A stretch of DNA of 64,000 bases. It comes from Sphingomonas sp. HITSZ_GF. Lineage in GTDB: Bacteria; Pseudomonadota; Alphaproteobacteria; Sphingomonadales; Sphingomonadaceae. Where the stretch lies: NCBI RefSeq assembly GCF_029543155.1, contig NZ_JARQXA010000007.1, positions 1 through 64,000 of the forward strand. The letters run 5' to 3'. The notes under the pieces are model-generated. The model was given only the letters and a program-made list of their open reading frames with translations, did no database searches and was not told where the DNA came from. Below are positions 17,040 through 25,984 of the stretch, piece after piece. Positions within the stretch are counted from its first letter, which is position 1. The number at the start of each line of letters is the position of its first letter. The position numbers and the translations under genes were made by a program.

Positions 17040-19403
17040 TCAGAACTTGTAGTTCACCGTGAGGATCGCCGAGCGCGCATCGCCGGGGGTGGCCCAGCCA
17101 TTGTTGCGGATGCGCGTGTAGTAAAGCTCGTCGGTGAAGTTCTTGACGTTGATCTGCGCGCTGAAGTTCGGCGTGAAGTCATAGCTGATCAACGCGTTGT
17201 GGATCAGATAGTCGTCCGAGCGGATCGAACCGGCTGCCGCGCTGAACGCGAAGCTTCCCTGATAGGTGAAGCCATAGCCGAGCTTGAGCCCGAACGGCAG
17301 CGTGTAGGTGGTGTAGAGGCTGCCCGAGTTCTTCGGGGTATTGGCCAGCTCCACGCCCGCCGCCGGATCGGGATTGGCGGTGGTGTTGCCGCAGCCGGTC
17401 GAACCCGGATTGGCAAGGCAATAGTCCGACACCGACTGGATCAGCTTGGCATCCAGATAGGTGTAGTTCGCGGTGACCGTCCAGGCGCTGGTGATGCGGC
17501 CCGTGGCCCCCAGGGAGATGCCGTCGACGCGCGAGTGACCGTCAAGCACCTGATCCGGGATCGTCGGATCGTTCGACGCGACCTTGTACTTGTCGCGATC
17601 GTTGCGGAACGCGGCAACGGTCAGCAGCAGGCCGCCATGGAACAGCTCGGCCTTGGCGCCGATCTCGTAGTTCTTGGCGGTCTCCGGATCGACGTTGCAG
17701 GTCGCGACGGTGCACGATCCGTTGACCGAGGTCTTCGACGGAGTCTGCGAGTTGCCATAGGCAACGTACAGGCTCACCGCCTCGATCGGCTTGAAGACCA
17801 GTCCCGCGCGATAGGAGAACAGCGTGTCGTCATTATCGAAACGCGTGCCCGTGGTCACCTGACCGAGCGTTGCCGCAGCGGTCGAGACGGTGTCGGCGCG
17901 GTAGAAGCCCTTGTTCTTCTCGATGCGGACGCCGCCGTTGAACTCGATGCCCTTCACCAGCTCGATCGTGTCGAACAGATAGGCGGCATAGTTTTCCAGC
18001 TCGCCGGTCTGGCGGGCGCTTTCGATGAAATTGACCGGGCCGGTATAGACGTTGCTGCCATAGACGCGACCGGTGGCCGCCGGACCCGTCACCACCTCAT
18101 TGGGGTTGGCGATGTTGATCAGCGGGTAGGTCGTGTAGAAGGCCGTACCGTCCGAATTGCGCAGGAAGTTGCCTGTCGAGAGGAAATACTTCTCCCACGT
18201 CGCCGAGGCGCCGAACGTCAGCGTGTGCTTCAGGCCGGCAGTATCGAACTCCGCCTTCAGGTCGATCTGATCGTACATCAGGTCGTTGCGCGAGTTGCGC
18301 GCATTGCCGCGCGGGCCCGAGGGCAGATAATAGCCGGCCGGGGTGGTACCGCAGCTGGCGCCGGTCGGCGTCAGGTTGGTTGCGGCGACGCAATAGGTGC
18401 CCTGGGGCGGATCGACATAGGAAAGCTGGTCCACGCGCTGCCAGCGCGTCAGGTTGCGGATGCTCACCCGATCGCTCAGGTCATGCTCGAAGGTCGCAGT
18501 GGCCTGGTCGACCGTGATTTCCTGCGTGTCGACGTTGCGATAGCCATAATAGCTGCTGCGATCGACGCCCGGCACTTCACCGCTGTAATAGGGCACGCCA
18601 TATTGCGGGATGTTGGTGTCCTCCTGGTGGAGGTACTGCAACGTCAGGCGCGTCGGGCTTTCGATGCCGAGCGTGATCGACGGCGCCACGCCCCAGCGCT
18701 TATAGTCTTCGACGTCACGGCCGGGCACATCGTTCTTGTGCGCCATGGCGTTGAGGCGAACCGCCACCAGCTCGCTTGCGCGCCAATTGGCGTCGACCGT
18801 GCCGCGATAGTAGTTGTCGGTGCCGATGCCGGCGCCGATCGCCATCCGCGTCTCGCGCTGTGGCTTCTTGGTGACGATGTTGATGTTGCCGCCCACCGAG
18901 CCGGCACCGTTGGTCACCGAATTCGGGCCGTTGGTGACTTCGAGCTGCTCGAGATTGAACGGATCGGTGCGGGTGTACTGGGCGCTGTCACGCACGCCGT
19001 CGACGGTGATGTCGGTGTTGGCCGAGAAGCCACGCAGCGTGATCGAGTCACCATAGCCCCCGCCGCCTTCGCCGGCGCCGAAAGTGATGCCCGGCACGGT
19101 GCTCAGCACATCACGCAGCGTGAGCAGATTCTGCTCCTCGATCACTTCGCCGCTGAGGATCGTCACGGTCTGCGGCGTATCGCGCACCGGACGGGTAGCC
19201 TTCGGGCTCTCCTGCTTCTTCGGCGAGCGCTCGCCGGTCACGAGGATCGAGTCGCGATCCTGCGTGCCATTGTCGTCGGCACTGGTGTTCGACGACTTCT
19301 TGTCATCGTCAGCGCCAGCGGCGTGCGCCGGAAGGCTCGCGAAGCTGCCTACGCAGGCAAGCGCAAGAAAGGCGGGCGCGGCTGCGCCGGTGGAACGACT
19401 CAC
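17040..19403 (-). CDS. TonB-dependent siderophore receptor (catecholate type)
   Basis: 787 residues from a GTG start behind AAGGGGG. It has a signal peptide ending near SLPAHA. The plug domain spans about 60-190 (RPVRDTPQTVTILSGEVIEEQ, VPGITFGAGEGGGGYGDSITLRGF), followed by a beta-barrel ending in the outer-membrane signature VNYKF with terminal Phe. The plug pattern and the PiuC partner fit Fiu-like ferric catecholate receptors. It leads the operon with the Sel1 protein and piuC and has a Fur-like palindrome 73 bp upstream. A longer frame with an earlier ATG (19514) exists but would spoil the signal peptide. Confidence 0.93.
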   Translation of the reverse strand: MSRSTGAAAPAFLALACVGSFASLPAHAAGADDDKKSSNTSADDNGTQDRDSILVTGERSPKKQESPKATRPVRDTPQTVTILSGEVIEEQNLLTLRDVLSTVPGITFGAGEGGGGYGDSITLRGFSANTDITVDGVRDSAQYTRTDPFNLEQLEVTNGPNSVTNGAGSVGGNINIVTKKPQRETRMAIGAGIGTDNYYRGTVDANWRASELVAVRLNAMAHKNDVPGRDVEDYKRWGVAPSITLGIESPTRLTLQYLHQEDTNIPQYGVPYYSGEVPGVDRSSYYGYRNVDTQEITVDQATATFEHDLSDRVSIRNLTRWQRVDQLSYVDPPQGTYCVAATNLTPTGASCGTTPAGYYLPSGPRGNARNSRNDLMYDQIDLKAEFDTAGLKHTLTFGASATWEKYFLSTGNFLRNSDGTAFYTTYPLINIANPNEVVTGPAATGRVYGSNVYTGPVNFIESARQTGELENYAAYLFDTIELVKGIEFNGGVRIEKNKGFYRADTVSTAAATLGQVTTGTRFDNDDTLFSYRAGLVFKPIEAVSLYVAYGNSQTPSKTSVNGSCTVATCNVDPETAKNYEIGAKAELFHGGLLLTVAAFRNDRDKYKVASNDPTIPDQVLDGHSRVDGISLGATGRITSAWTVTANYTYLDAKLIQSVSDYCLANPGSTGCGNTTANPDPAAGVELANTPKNSGSLYTTYTLPFGLKLGYGFTYQGSFAFSAAAGSIRSDDYLIHNALISYDFTPNFSAQINVKNFTDELYYTRIRNNGWATPGDARSAILTVNYKF

Positions 19404-19475
19404 GATGTGGAACCCCCTTTGTAAGGAATTATTTCGGGGCCGCCTATTGCGAGTAAGTCGCAGAGTCAACGCTAA

Positions 19476-19490
19476 TGCGAACGGTTTGCA
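19476..19490. promoter_or_regulatory. Fur-like palindrome before the siderophore receptor
   Basis: TGCGAA-CGG-TTTGCA, one mismatch from a perfect inverted repeat with 3-bp spacing, embedded in AT-rich sequence. It matches in form and half-site the palindrome before the PepSY operon (12172-12186). A second, looser inverted repeat TTGCGA-N5-TCGCAG lies at about 19447-19463. Confidence 0.5.
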
Positions 19491-19521
19491 ATTTTGTCGC
19501 AAAATATCGCGCAAGCAGGAT

Positions 19522-19773
19522 TTATGGTCGGTTTAGCTCCGCCAGCAGCCAGGTGCGGATCGCGCTGGCGAGGTTGGGCGGATCCTCGCCGGTGATGCGG
19601 GCATGGTCGATCGCAGCGATCAGCGCGTTGAGCGGCAGCGACCGCACCTCGGCCGCGGCTTCGAGCGCATCCCAGAAGATCGGCTCGAGGCTGATCGAGG
19701 TCTGGTGGCCGGCAATCGTGACCGAGCGCTTGATCGGCCCTTCGAAGCCGCCGGGGGGCGGATCGACCTTCAT
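19522..19773 (-). CDS. Ribbon-helix-helix domain protein
   Basis: 83 residues matching the RHH_4 type of small DNA-binding protein: a beta strand (KRSVTIAGHQTSISL) followed by two helices (EPIFWDALEAAAEVRSLPLNALIAAIDHAR). Such proteins bind DNA as dimers. It starts 10 bp after the cobT stop on the same strand and probably belongs to the cobS-cobT transcript. An upstream in-frame ATG at 19833 would overlap cobT by 50 bases and is less likely. The target is unknown. Confidence 0.8.
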   Translation of the reverse strand: MKVDPPPGGFEGPIKRSVTIAGHQTSISLEPIFWDALEAAAEVRSLPLNALIAAIDHARITGEDPPNLASAIRTWLLAELNRP

Positions 19774-19783
19774 CCGGCCGGGT

Positions 19784-21610
19784 TCACTCGCTGTCGAACA
19801 GGGCCGCCAGCTGCTCGACCATCGTGCCGGCAAGCTGCTCGGCGTCCATGATCGTCACGGCACGGCTGTAATAGCGCGTCACGTCATGGCCGATGCCGAT
19901 CGCGACCAGCTCGACCGGCGAGCGCGCCTCGATCCAGCCGATCACCTGGCGCAGATGGCGCTCGAGATAAGAGCCGGAGTTCACCGACAAGGTGGAATCA
20001 TCGACCGGCGCGCCGTCCGAGATCACCATCAGGATCTTGCGGTCCTCGCTGCGGCCGATCAGCCGCTGGTGCGCCCAGAGCAGCGCCTCGCCGTCGATAT
20101 TCTCCTTGAGCAGCCCCTCGCGCATCATCAGGCCGAGCGCCTTCTTGGCGCGGCGCCAGGGCTCGTCGGCCTGCTTGTAAACGATGTGGCGCACGTCGTT
20201 GAGGCGGCCGGGCTGGGCCGGGCGGCCGTCGGTCAGCCATTTCTCGCGGCTCTGCCCGCCCTTCCAGGCGCGGGTGGTGAAGCCGAGGATCTCGGTCTTC
20301 ACGCCGACGCGCTCGAGCGTGCGCGCCAGGATGTCGGCGCTGATCGCCGCGATCGAGATCGGCCGCCCGCGCATCGAGCCCGAATTGTCGATCAGCAGCG
20401 TCACCACCGTGTCCTTGAACTCGGTGTCCTTCTCGCTCTTGTACGAGAGCGAAAGCATCGGATTGACGACGATGCGCGCCAGCCGGGCAGCATCGAGGAT
20501 GCCTTCTTCCTGGTCAAAGTCCCAGCTGCGGTTCTGCTGCGCCATCAGCCGGCGCTGCAGCCGGTTGGCGAGCTTGGTCACCGCGCCCTGGAGATGGAGC
20601 AGCTGCTGGTCGAGATAGGAGCGGAGACGATCCAGCTCCTCGGCGTCGCACAGATCGGTGGCGGCAACCACTTCGTCGAACTGCGTCGTATAGGGGCGAT
20701 ATTCGAACTGCGGCGGCAAGTCGCTCCACGGGCGGTTGGGGCGGACGGGCAGCATGCCCTCGTCACCTTCGTCGCCCGGTTCGCCATCGCCGTCCTCCAT
20801 CGCGTCGGACTGCTGCTGCTCGCCGTCCTCGCCCTCGTCGGACTCGCGCTGCTCGCCGCGCGCCTCGGCCTGGCCGTCGCTCTGGCTCGACTGATCCTCG
20901 CCCTCCTCGTCGCCGGGCTGGTCCTGATCCTCGGTGCCCTCGTCCTCGCCGCCGCCCTCATCGGCCTCGTCGGGGAGCAGGTCGCCTTCAGTCAGCTCGA
21001 GGTCCTGGAGCAGCTTCGAGGTGAGCGAGGCAAAGGCCAGCTGGTCGTCGATCGCCAGCGCCAGTGCATCGAGATCGGACGCGGCCCGCTCCTCGATCCA
21101 GTCGCGGATCAGCGCCATGCCGAGCGCCGCCGCCGCGGGCGATTCACGGCCGGTCAGCCGCTCGCGCACCATCAGGCCGATTGCGGTCGACAGCGGCACT
21201 TCCTCGCGATTGCGCGCGCGGGTGATCGGATCGGCGCGCAGCTTGACGTCGAGCGCATGGTCGAGATTGGCCTGGATGCCGGCATAGCCGCGCGCGCCCA
21301 GCGCCTCGACACGGGCGGTCTCCACCGCATCGAACACCGCACGGGCGACCGGCTCCTTGGGCGCGCCCTTCAGGTGCAGGGCATTGTCATGATGGCGCAT
21401 GCGCAGCGCGAAGCTGTCGGCAAAGCCGCGCGCCTCGGCCACTTCCTCGGCAGGCAGGCTGCGCGAGGGCGTCGGCACCTTGATCGCACGGCCGTCCTGG
21501 CGCGGCGCCTCGCCGGTGAAGCTCAGCTCCGCCTCGCGCTCCCCCGACAGCGCGCGGGCGGCGCCGCCCAGCACGTTGCGGAACTTCTCGAGAGGGGAGT
21601 CGGCAGCCAT
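19784..21610 (-). CDS. cobT: Cobaltochelatase subunit CobT
   Basis: 608 residues from the ATG that gives the usual start [16 protein letters not shown]. CobT works with CobS (AAA+ ATPase) and CobN to insert cobalt into hydrogenobyrinic acid a,c-diamide in aerobic cobalamin synthesis. The middle has a long acidic stretch (about 210-290, rich in Asp/Glu/Gln), typical of CobT. The C-terminal third is a von Willebrand A domain with an intact MIDAS motif DNSGSM. No cobN lies in this window. The same frame is open without stop for another 93 codons back to a TTG that overlaps the cobS stop, so the real protein may be longer. Confidence 0.93.
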   Translation of the reverse strand: MAADSPLEKFRNVLGGAARALSGEREAELSFTGEAPRQDGRAIKVPTPSRSLPAEEVAEARGFADSFALRMRHHDNALHLKGAPKEPVARAVFDAVETARVEALGARGYAGIQANLDHALDVKLRADPITRARNREEVPLSTAIGLMVRERLTGRESPAAAALGMALIRDWIEERAASDLDALALAIDDQLAFASLTSKLLQDLELTEGDLLPDEADEGGGEDEGTEDQDQPGDEEGEDQSSQSDGQAEARGEQRESDEGEDGEQQQSDAMEDGDGEPGDEGDEGMLPVRPNRPWSDLPPQFEYRPYTTQFDEVVAATDLCDAEELDRLRSYLDQQLLHLQGAVTKLANRLQRRLMAQQNRSWDFDQEEGILDAARLARIVVNPMLSLSYKSEKDTEFKDTVVTLLIDNSGSMRGRPISIAAISADILARTLERVGVKTEILGFTTRAWKGGQSREKWLTDGRPAQPGRLNDVRHIVYKQADEPWRRAKKALGLMMREGLLKENIDGEALLWAHQRLIGRSEDRKILMVISDGAPVDDSTLSVNSGSYLERHLRQVIGWIEARSPVELVAIGIGHDVTRYYSRAVTIMDAEQLAGTMVEQLAALFDSE

Positions 21611-21885
21611 TGCGATCGTCTTTCCGTGCCCTGTTTCCCGTGCCCAAGCCTTGCGATCAACCCCGAAGCGGCCAGCGGCGCTCAGCCGATCGAAAAGCCG
21701 CCGCCAAAACCCTCGCCGCGGCGCCGGCGCCGGCTCGAGCGGATCGGGCTCCCAATTGCCCACGCCCATCCGGCGGTGGACCAGATCCTTCATATAGGCG
21801 TACTCGTCGCCGGTGATCGGCCCGCCCTCGCCCCCGCGCGCCGTCCAGCGGCGGGGGTCGAGCGGATCGTCATCGGCCGGATCGC

Positions 21886-22890
21886 TCAAGCCTTGGCGAC
21901 CACGCTCTCGGGCAGGTCCTTGCCGAACACCCGCTGATAATATTCCGCCACCTGCGCGCGCTCCGCCTCGTCGCACTTGTTGAGGAAGCTCAACCGGAAC
22001 GCGAAGCCGACATCCTTGAAGATCTCGGTGTTCTGCGCCCAGGTGATCACCGTGCGGGGGCTCATCACCGTCGAGATGTCGCCGTTGATGAAGCCCTTGC
22101 GGGTCAGGTCCGCCACGCGGACCATGTTCTCGACCAGTTCCTTGCCGCCCGGCTTGTCGAAATCGCCCGACTTGGCGAGGACGATCTGCGCCTCGACCGC
22201 GGCAGGGAGATAGTTGAGCGTCACCACGATGTTCCAGCGGTCCATCTGGCCCTGGTTGATCTGCTGGGTGCCGTGATAGAGGCCGCTGGTGTCGCCCAGG
22301 CCCACGGTGTTCGCGGTGGCGAACAGGCGGAAATAGGGGTTGGGGCGGATCACGCGGTTCTGATCGAGCAGCGTCAGCTTGCCCTCGGTCTCGAGCACGC
22401 GCTGGATCACGAACATCACGTCGGGGCGGCCGGCGTCATATTCGTCGAATACCAGAGCCGTCGGCGTCTGCAGCGCCCAGGGGAGCAGGCCTTCGCGGAA
22501 CTCGGTGACCTGCTGGCCGTCCTTGAGCACGATCGCATCGCGGCCGATCAGATCGATACGCGAGATGTGCGCGTCGAGATTGATGCGGATGCACGGCCAG
22601 TTGAGGCGCGCCGCGACCTGCTCGATATGCGTCGACTTGCCGGTGCCGTGATAGCCCTGGACCATCACGCGGCGATTGTGCGCGAAGCCCGCGAGGATCG
22701 CGAGCGTGGTATCCGGATCGAAGACATAGGCCGGATCGAGATCGGGCACGCGCTCGTCCGCCTCGCTGAACGCGGGCACTTCGAGGTCGCTGTCGATCCC
22801 GAACAGGTCGCGCACCTTCACCATCTTGTCGGGCGCTTCGAGGATCGTGGTTTCCCGGCTGTCGGGCTGGGTGTTGGGGATGTCCGCCAT
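21886..22890 (-). CDS. cobS: Cobaltochelatase subunit CobS
   Basis: 334 residues, the usual CobS length. AAA+ MoxR-like ATPase: Walker [10 protein letters not shown] (~97-105), Walker [14 protein letters not shown] (~160) and a sensor region [12 protein letters not shown] (~205). It forms the ATPase ring that, with CobT, drives cobalt insertion by CobN. It is first in the cobS-cobT-RHH unit on the minus strand. The start is taken at MADIPNTQ; an ATG 54 bases upstream gives an implausible Gly/Ser-rich leader. Confidence 0.95.
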   Translation of the reverse strand: MADIPNTQPDSRETTILEAPDKMVKVRDLFGIDSDLEVPAFSEADERVPDLDPAYVFDPDTTLAILAGFAHNRRVMVQGYHGTGKSTHIEQVAARLNWPCIRINLDAHISRIDLIGRDAIVLKDGQQVTEFREGLLPWALQTPTALVFDEYDAGRPDVMFVIQRVLETEGKLTLLDQNRVIRPNPYFRLFATANTVGLGDTSGLYHGTQQINQGQMDRWNIVVTLNYLPAAVEAQIVLAKSGDFDKPGGKELVENMVRVADLTRKGFINGDISTVMSPRTVITWAQNTEIFKDVGFAFRLSFLNKCDEAERAQVAEYYQRVFGKDLPESVVAKA

Positions 22891-23076
22891 GTAGTTCGTC
22901 CTTCCGTCGCCCGAGCGACTAGAAGCTCCCGTGCCGCACTGCAACGGGGATCGCGCAAATCACCCGCGGAGCCGGCCCGGTCGCAGGGCCTTTCCTCGAA
23001 TCGGCTTTCATGGGATCATGACGTCAAAGTAACGGGCGCGCGCAACCACCGATTCTTTCGTCTCTTGGGGAAGTCG

Positions 23077-23733
23077 ATGAACTGGAAGCTGTTGTTCCTG
23101 GCGCTGCTCGCGCCGCTTTCGGCGTGCGACTGGGGCCAGCAGCCTCCCCCGCCCCCGCGGCGCCCTCCGCCCGTCGTCCGCCCGGTCGAGCGCGAGCCCG
23201 ATTGGCTCGTCGCCGTGCCCTATTGCGACGGCGCGCTGCGCCGCGGCCAGTGGCTGGTGTGCGACAACAAGGGACTGAACTGGCTGCACCGGACGCTCGC
23301 CAATCAATGGGCCGAGGACCGCCAGGGCGCGAGCCGGCAGCAACTCTGGGTCCAGCGCCAGCAGCTCCAGGCGCTGTCGAGCGAGCGCGACGCCTGCGAG
23401 ACTGCCGAATGCGTCGCCACCGCCTATCGCCGCTATCTGCGCAAGCCCGATCGCTGGGCGCCGGATCCCGACTGGCGCCCGGTCCCGCCACCGCGGCCCC
23501 GCCCCGTCTATCACCGCCCGCGCGAGAAGCGCTGGAACTGGCGCGACGACGGCGCCACCTGCGCCTCGAAGCTCGGCTGGCAGAAGGCGTCGCTGCTCGC
23601 GCGGCAATGCTCGGTGGTCAATCCCGACGGCGAGTGCGGCCCGCAACGCAGCTGCGCATCGCTCAAGACGATGATCCTCGACGGCTGCTGGGACATGGGC
23701 GATCGCAAGCCGGGGTTCTGCGGGCGGGTCTGA
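23077..23733 (+). CDS. LprI-like lipoprotein
   Basis: 218 residues with a short signal and lipobox (LLAPLSAC, cysteine 17), then a Pro-rich linker. About residues 45-130 have the cysteine pattern of the LprI / lysozyme-inhibitor-like family: YCDGALRRGQWLVCDNKGLN, then SERDACETAECVATAYRRYL. A second Cys-rich part (CASKLGW, CSVVNPDGEC, CGPQRSCASL) follows after another Pro-rich stretch, with eight cysteines in all pointing to disulphides in the periplasm. It stands alone. Function beyond the family resemblance is unknown. Confidence 0.7.
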   Translation: MNWKLLFLALLAPLSACDWGQQPPPPPRRPPPVVRPVEREPDWLVAVPYCDGALRRGQWLVCDNKGLNWLHRTLANQWAEDRQGASRQQLWVQRQQLQALSSERDACETAECVATAYRRYLRKPDRWAPDPDWRPVPPPRPRPVYHRPREKRWNWRDDGATCASKLGWQKASLLARQCSVVNPDGECGPQRSCASLKTMILDGCWDMGDRKPGFCGRV

Positions 23734-23887
23734 GCGGCTCCAACAACGCGCGCCACGGCGACTCGGCAAAGTACACGAAGGACACGCCTGGAGCGGGTTT
23801 GCGCTGCGCCTTGGGTTGACACAGTTCCGGCAAGCGCGACGCATCTCGCAACATCGTTGCGCGCAGGCGATCCTATATTTCCTACAA

Positions 23888-23942
23888 GTCAAAGAGCGGC
23901 CGATGGCACGCCGAGGCAAGCAGGCGAAATCCTACATTGCAA
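23888..23942 (+). other. Conserved bipartite intergenic motif, copy B
   Basis: GTCAAAGAGCGGC at 23888-23900, an 18-nt spacer, then a 24-nt block at 23919-23942 identical to the block in copy A (15508-15531, opposite strand). It is followed within 7 bp by a palindromic repeat. Apart from these two elements I see nothing else in the 327-bp gap between the lipoprotein gene and the HxlR gene. Confidence 0.6.
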
Positions 23943-23948
23943 GCCTAT

Positions 23949-24030
23949 CGTCATCCCGGCGAAAGCCGGGGTCTCAGGCGATGGCGCGGGCAAGGAGCCG
24001 CACGAGATCCCGGCTTTCGCCGGGATGACG
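23949..24030. repeat. Inverted repeat element, CGTCATCCCGGCGAAAGCC family, copy 1
   Basis: Arms 23949-23975 and 24004-24030 (27 bases, 26 complementary) flank a 28-bp spacer rich in GCGCGGG and GGAGCCGCAC. The spacer is homologous, in reverse orientation, to that of the element at 32685-32765, so both are copies of one ~82-bp element. Confidence 0.85.
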
Positions 24031-24060
24031 GATATGGGCTTGGGATGACAGCACCCGCCG

Positions 24061-24756
24061 TCAGTCGTTCTCGAACCGCGGCAGCCCGAACAGATCGACG
24101 AAGCGCTGGCCGGCAGCGAGGTCGCCGGTAACCGCCACCCGTCCCTCGCGGATCGACTCGGTAAGGGGCAGCGGGCCGTAGAAGGTTGCGGCGAGCAAGG
24201 TCGGCACGCCTTCGAAGATGACATCGGCACCCGCCGGATCGCGGCGCTCAATCGCGAGCCCGCCCTCGACGATCGCCGCGCGGAAGGGCTCGCCGCCGAC
24301 GCGAAAGCCGAGATCGATCGACAGGCCGCGCGCCCGGTCGCGCGCGATCATCGTCTTGAGCGAAAGCATGAAGGCGCCGTTGCTGAGCGGGAGCGTGACG
24401 TCATGCGCCGGCGATCCCGCCGCCCAGCGGCTGAGGGCGAAGATCGGCTCCTCGAGCTGGGCGCCCCATTTGGTCAGCTCATAGACCTGGGCATTGATCG
24501 GCGAAGGCAGCTGGCGGCGGCGCAGGATCCCGCCCTTCTCCAGCCCTTCGAGCCGCTGGGTGAGGATGTTCGCGCTCAACCCTTCCAGCGCGCCGCGGAT
24601 CTCGCCGAAGCGGCGCGGCCCCAGCAGCAACTCGCGAACGATCAGCAGCGACCAGCGTTCTCCGATCAGATCCATCGCGAGCGCGGTGCCGCATGCATCC
24701 TGATACCAGCGCCGCGCCTTGGCGAAATCGACGTTAGTTACTTTTTGTGACTCCAT
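24061..24756 (-). CDS. HxlR-family transcriptional regulator with SCP2-like C-terminus
   Basis: 231 residues. Residues ~15-110 are an HxlR winged helix (CGTALAMDLIGERWSLLIVRELLLGPRRFGEIRGALEGLS, with a Cys at about 22 as in redox- or aldehyde-sensing members). The C-terminal half resembles the SCP2-like ligand pocket attached to some HxlR proteins. It is divergent from an eight-gene cluster, and tandem palindromes span its start codon. Likely role: represses the cluster and itself until an electrophile or similar signal appears. Confidence 0.9.
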   Translation of the reverse strand: MESQKVTNVDFAKARRWYQDACGTALAMDLIGERWSLLIVRELLLGPRRFGEIRGALEGLSANILTQRLEGLEKGGILRRRQLPSPINAQVYELTKWGAQLEEPIFALSRWAAGSPAHDVTLPLSNGAFMLSLKTMIARDRARGLSIDLGFRVGGEPFRAAIVEGGLAIERRDPAGADVIFEGVPTLLAATFYGPLPLTESIREGRVAVTGDLAAGQRFVDLFGLPRFEND

Positions 24757-24773
24757 GGTTGCTTTTAATAACC
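24736..24773. promoter_or_regulatory. Tandem operators for the HxlR regulator
   Basis: Two 17-bp imperfect palindromes of the same 6-5-6 form: AGTTAC-TTTTT-GTGACT (24736-24752, overlapping the first HxlR codons) and GGTTGC-TTTTA-ATAACC (24757-24773, just upstream). Their starts are 21 bp apart, two helical turns, so two dimers could bind the same DNA face. The divergent DUF899 gene begins at 24835. Confidence 0.6.
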
Positions 24774-24834
24774 GAAGGGCGCATCAGGATCAAGAAAGCG
24801 ATTCGCGAAGCCCCCAAAGCGGAGGTTTATTCCG

Positions 24835-25527
24835 ATGACACTGGTTTCTGCTGCTGAGCTGGCAGAGCGCGAGACCGCGCGCTGGCCGAACGAGAGCCCG
24901 GAATATCGGGCGGCGCGCACTGCGCTGCTCGCCGAGGAAATCGAACTGCGCCGCCATATCGAGGCGGTTGCCGAGCAGCGCCGTGCGCTGCCCGAAGGCC
25001 CGGAAGTCGTGCGCGACTATGCGTTCGAGGGCGAGGACGGCCCGGTGCGCCTCGCCGATCTGTTCGGCGGGCATGACACGCTGGTCGTCTATACCTGGAT
25101 GTTCGGACCGCAGCGCGAACGGCCCTGCCCGATGTGCACCTCGCTGCTTTCGGCCTGGGACGGCGAGACGCCCGACATCGAGCAGCGGGTGGGCTTCGCC
25201 GTGACGGCGCGATCGCCGATCGGGAAACTGGCCGCGTTCAAGGCCGAGCGCGGCTGGCAGCATCTGCCGCTCTATTCGGACACCAGCCAGGATTTCAGCC
25301 GCGATTATGGCGCGATCGCGCCCGACGGCAGCGACATCCCGCAATTCCTGGTCTTCACCCGCAGGGATGGCACGATCCGGCTGTTCTGGGCGGGCGAGAT
25401 GGGCGCCGGCAGCGCCGATCCCGGCCAGGACCCGCGCGGCGCGCCCGACCTGATGCCGCTGTGGACGATCCTCGATTCAACCCCCGAAGGGCGCGGGACC
25501 AGCTGGTACCCGTCGCTCGCCTATTGA
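24835..25527 (+). CDS. DUF899 thioredoxin-fold protein
   Basis: 230 residues of the DUF899 family, a thioredoxin/AhpC-like fold. The CPMC motif (about residue 99-102, RERPCPMCTSLLSAW) is the likely redox site. The family N-terminus (EIELRRHIEAVAEQRRALPEGPEV) and end (WYPSLAY) are both present, so it is complete. It is first in the cluster controlled by the divergent HxlR regulator; 16 bp follow before the next gene. Likely a peroxide- or disulphide-handling enzyme; substrate unknown. Confidence 0.85.
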   Translation: MTLVSAAELAERETARWPNESPEYRAARTALLAEEIELRRHIEAVAEQRRALPEGPEVVRDYAFEGEDGPVRLADLFGGHDTLVVYTWMFGPQRERPCPMCTSLLSAWDGETPDIEQRVGFAVTARSPIGKLAAFKAERGWQHLPLYSDTSQDFSRDYGAIAPDGSDIPQFLVFTRRDGTIRLFWAGEMGAGSADPGQDPRGAPDLMPLWTILDSTPEGRGTSWYPSLAY

Positions 25528-25543
25528 TCCCCAGGAGAGAAGA

Positions 25544-25984
25544 ATGACCCAGATGATCTTCGTCAACCTGCCCGTGAGCGACGTGGCCAAATCGACGGCC
25601 TTCTATGAGGCGATCGGCTGCACCAAGGACGCGCGTTTCAGCAACGAGATGGCATCGGCGATGCAGCTGAGCGACACGATCGTGTTCATGATCCTGTCGA
25701 AGGACTTCTTCCAGACCTTCACCCCCAAGCCGATCGCCGACGCGCATGCGGTGACCGAGGCTCTGATCTGCATCTCGCGCGACAGCCGTGATGCAGTGGA
25801 CGCGATCGTCGAGGCGGCGGGCAAGGCGGGCGGCAAGGCCGATGTGCGCGAGAAGCAGGACATGGGCTTCATGTACGGCCGCAGCTTCGAGGACCCGGAC
25901 GGCCATATCTTCGAGCCGATGTTCATGGACATGGAAGCGGCCATGGCTGCCTTCCCCGAAGGCCCGGCGCATGAGCCGGCCTGA
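25544..25984 (+). CDS. VOC-superfamily (glyoxalase-like) protein
   Basis: 146 residues of the vicinal oxygen chelate fold: MIFVNLPVSDVAKSTAFYEAIG at the start and DPDGHIFEPMFMD at the end, two beta-alpha-beta-beta-beta modules. The group is annotated as glyoxalase or lactoylglutathione-lyase-like; metal ligands fit but the substrate is unknown. A GGAGAG ribosome-binding stretch precedes the start. Part of the HxlR cluster. Confidence 0.85.
   Translation: MTQMIFVNLPVSDVAKSTAFYEAIGCTKDARFSNEMASAMQLSDTIVFMILSKDFFQTFTPKPIADAHAVTEALICISRDSRDAVDAIVEAAGKAGGKADVREKQDMGFMYGRSFEDPDGHIFEPMFMDMEAAMAAFPEGPAHEPA

Noticed and set aside
16482..19424. Plus-strand open frame of 980 codons
   Set aside because: Antisense to the siderophore receptor and Sel1 gene; composition is shadow-like.
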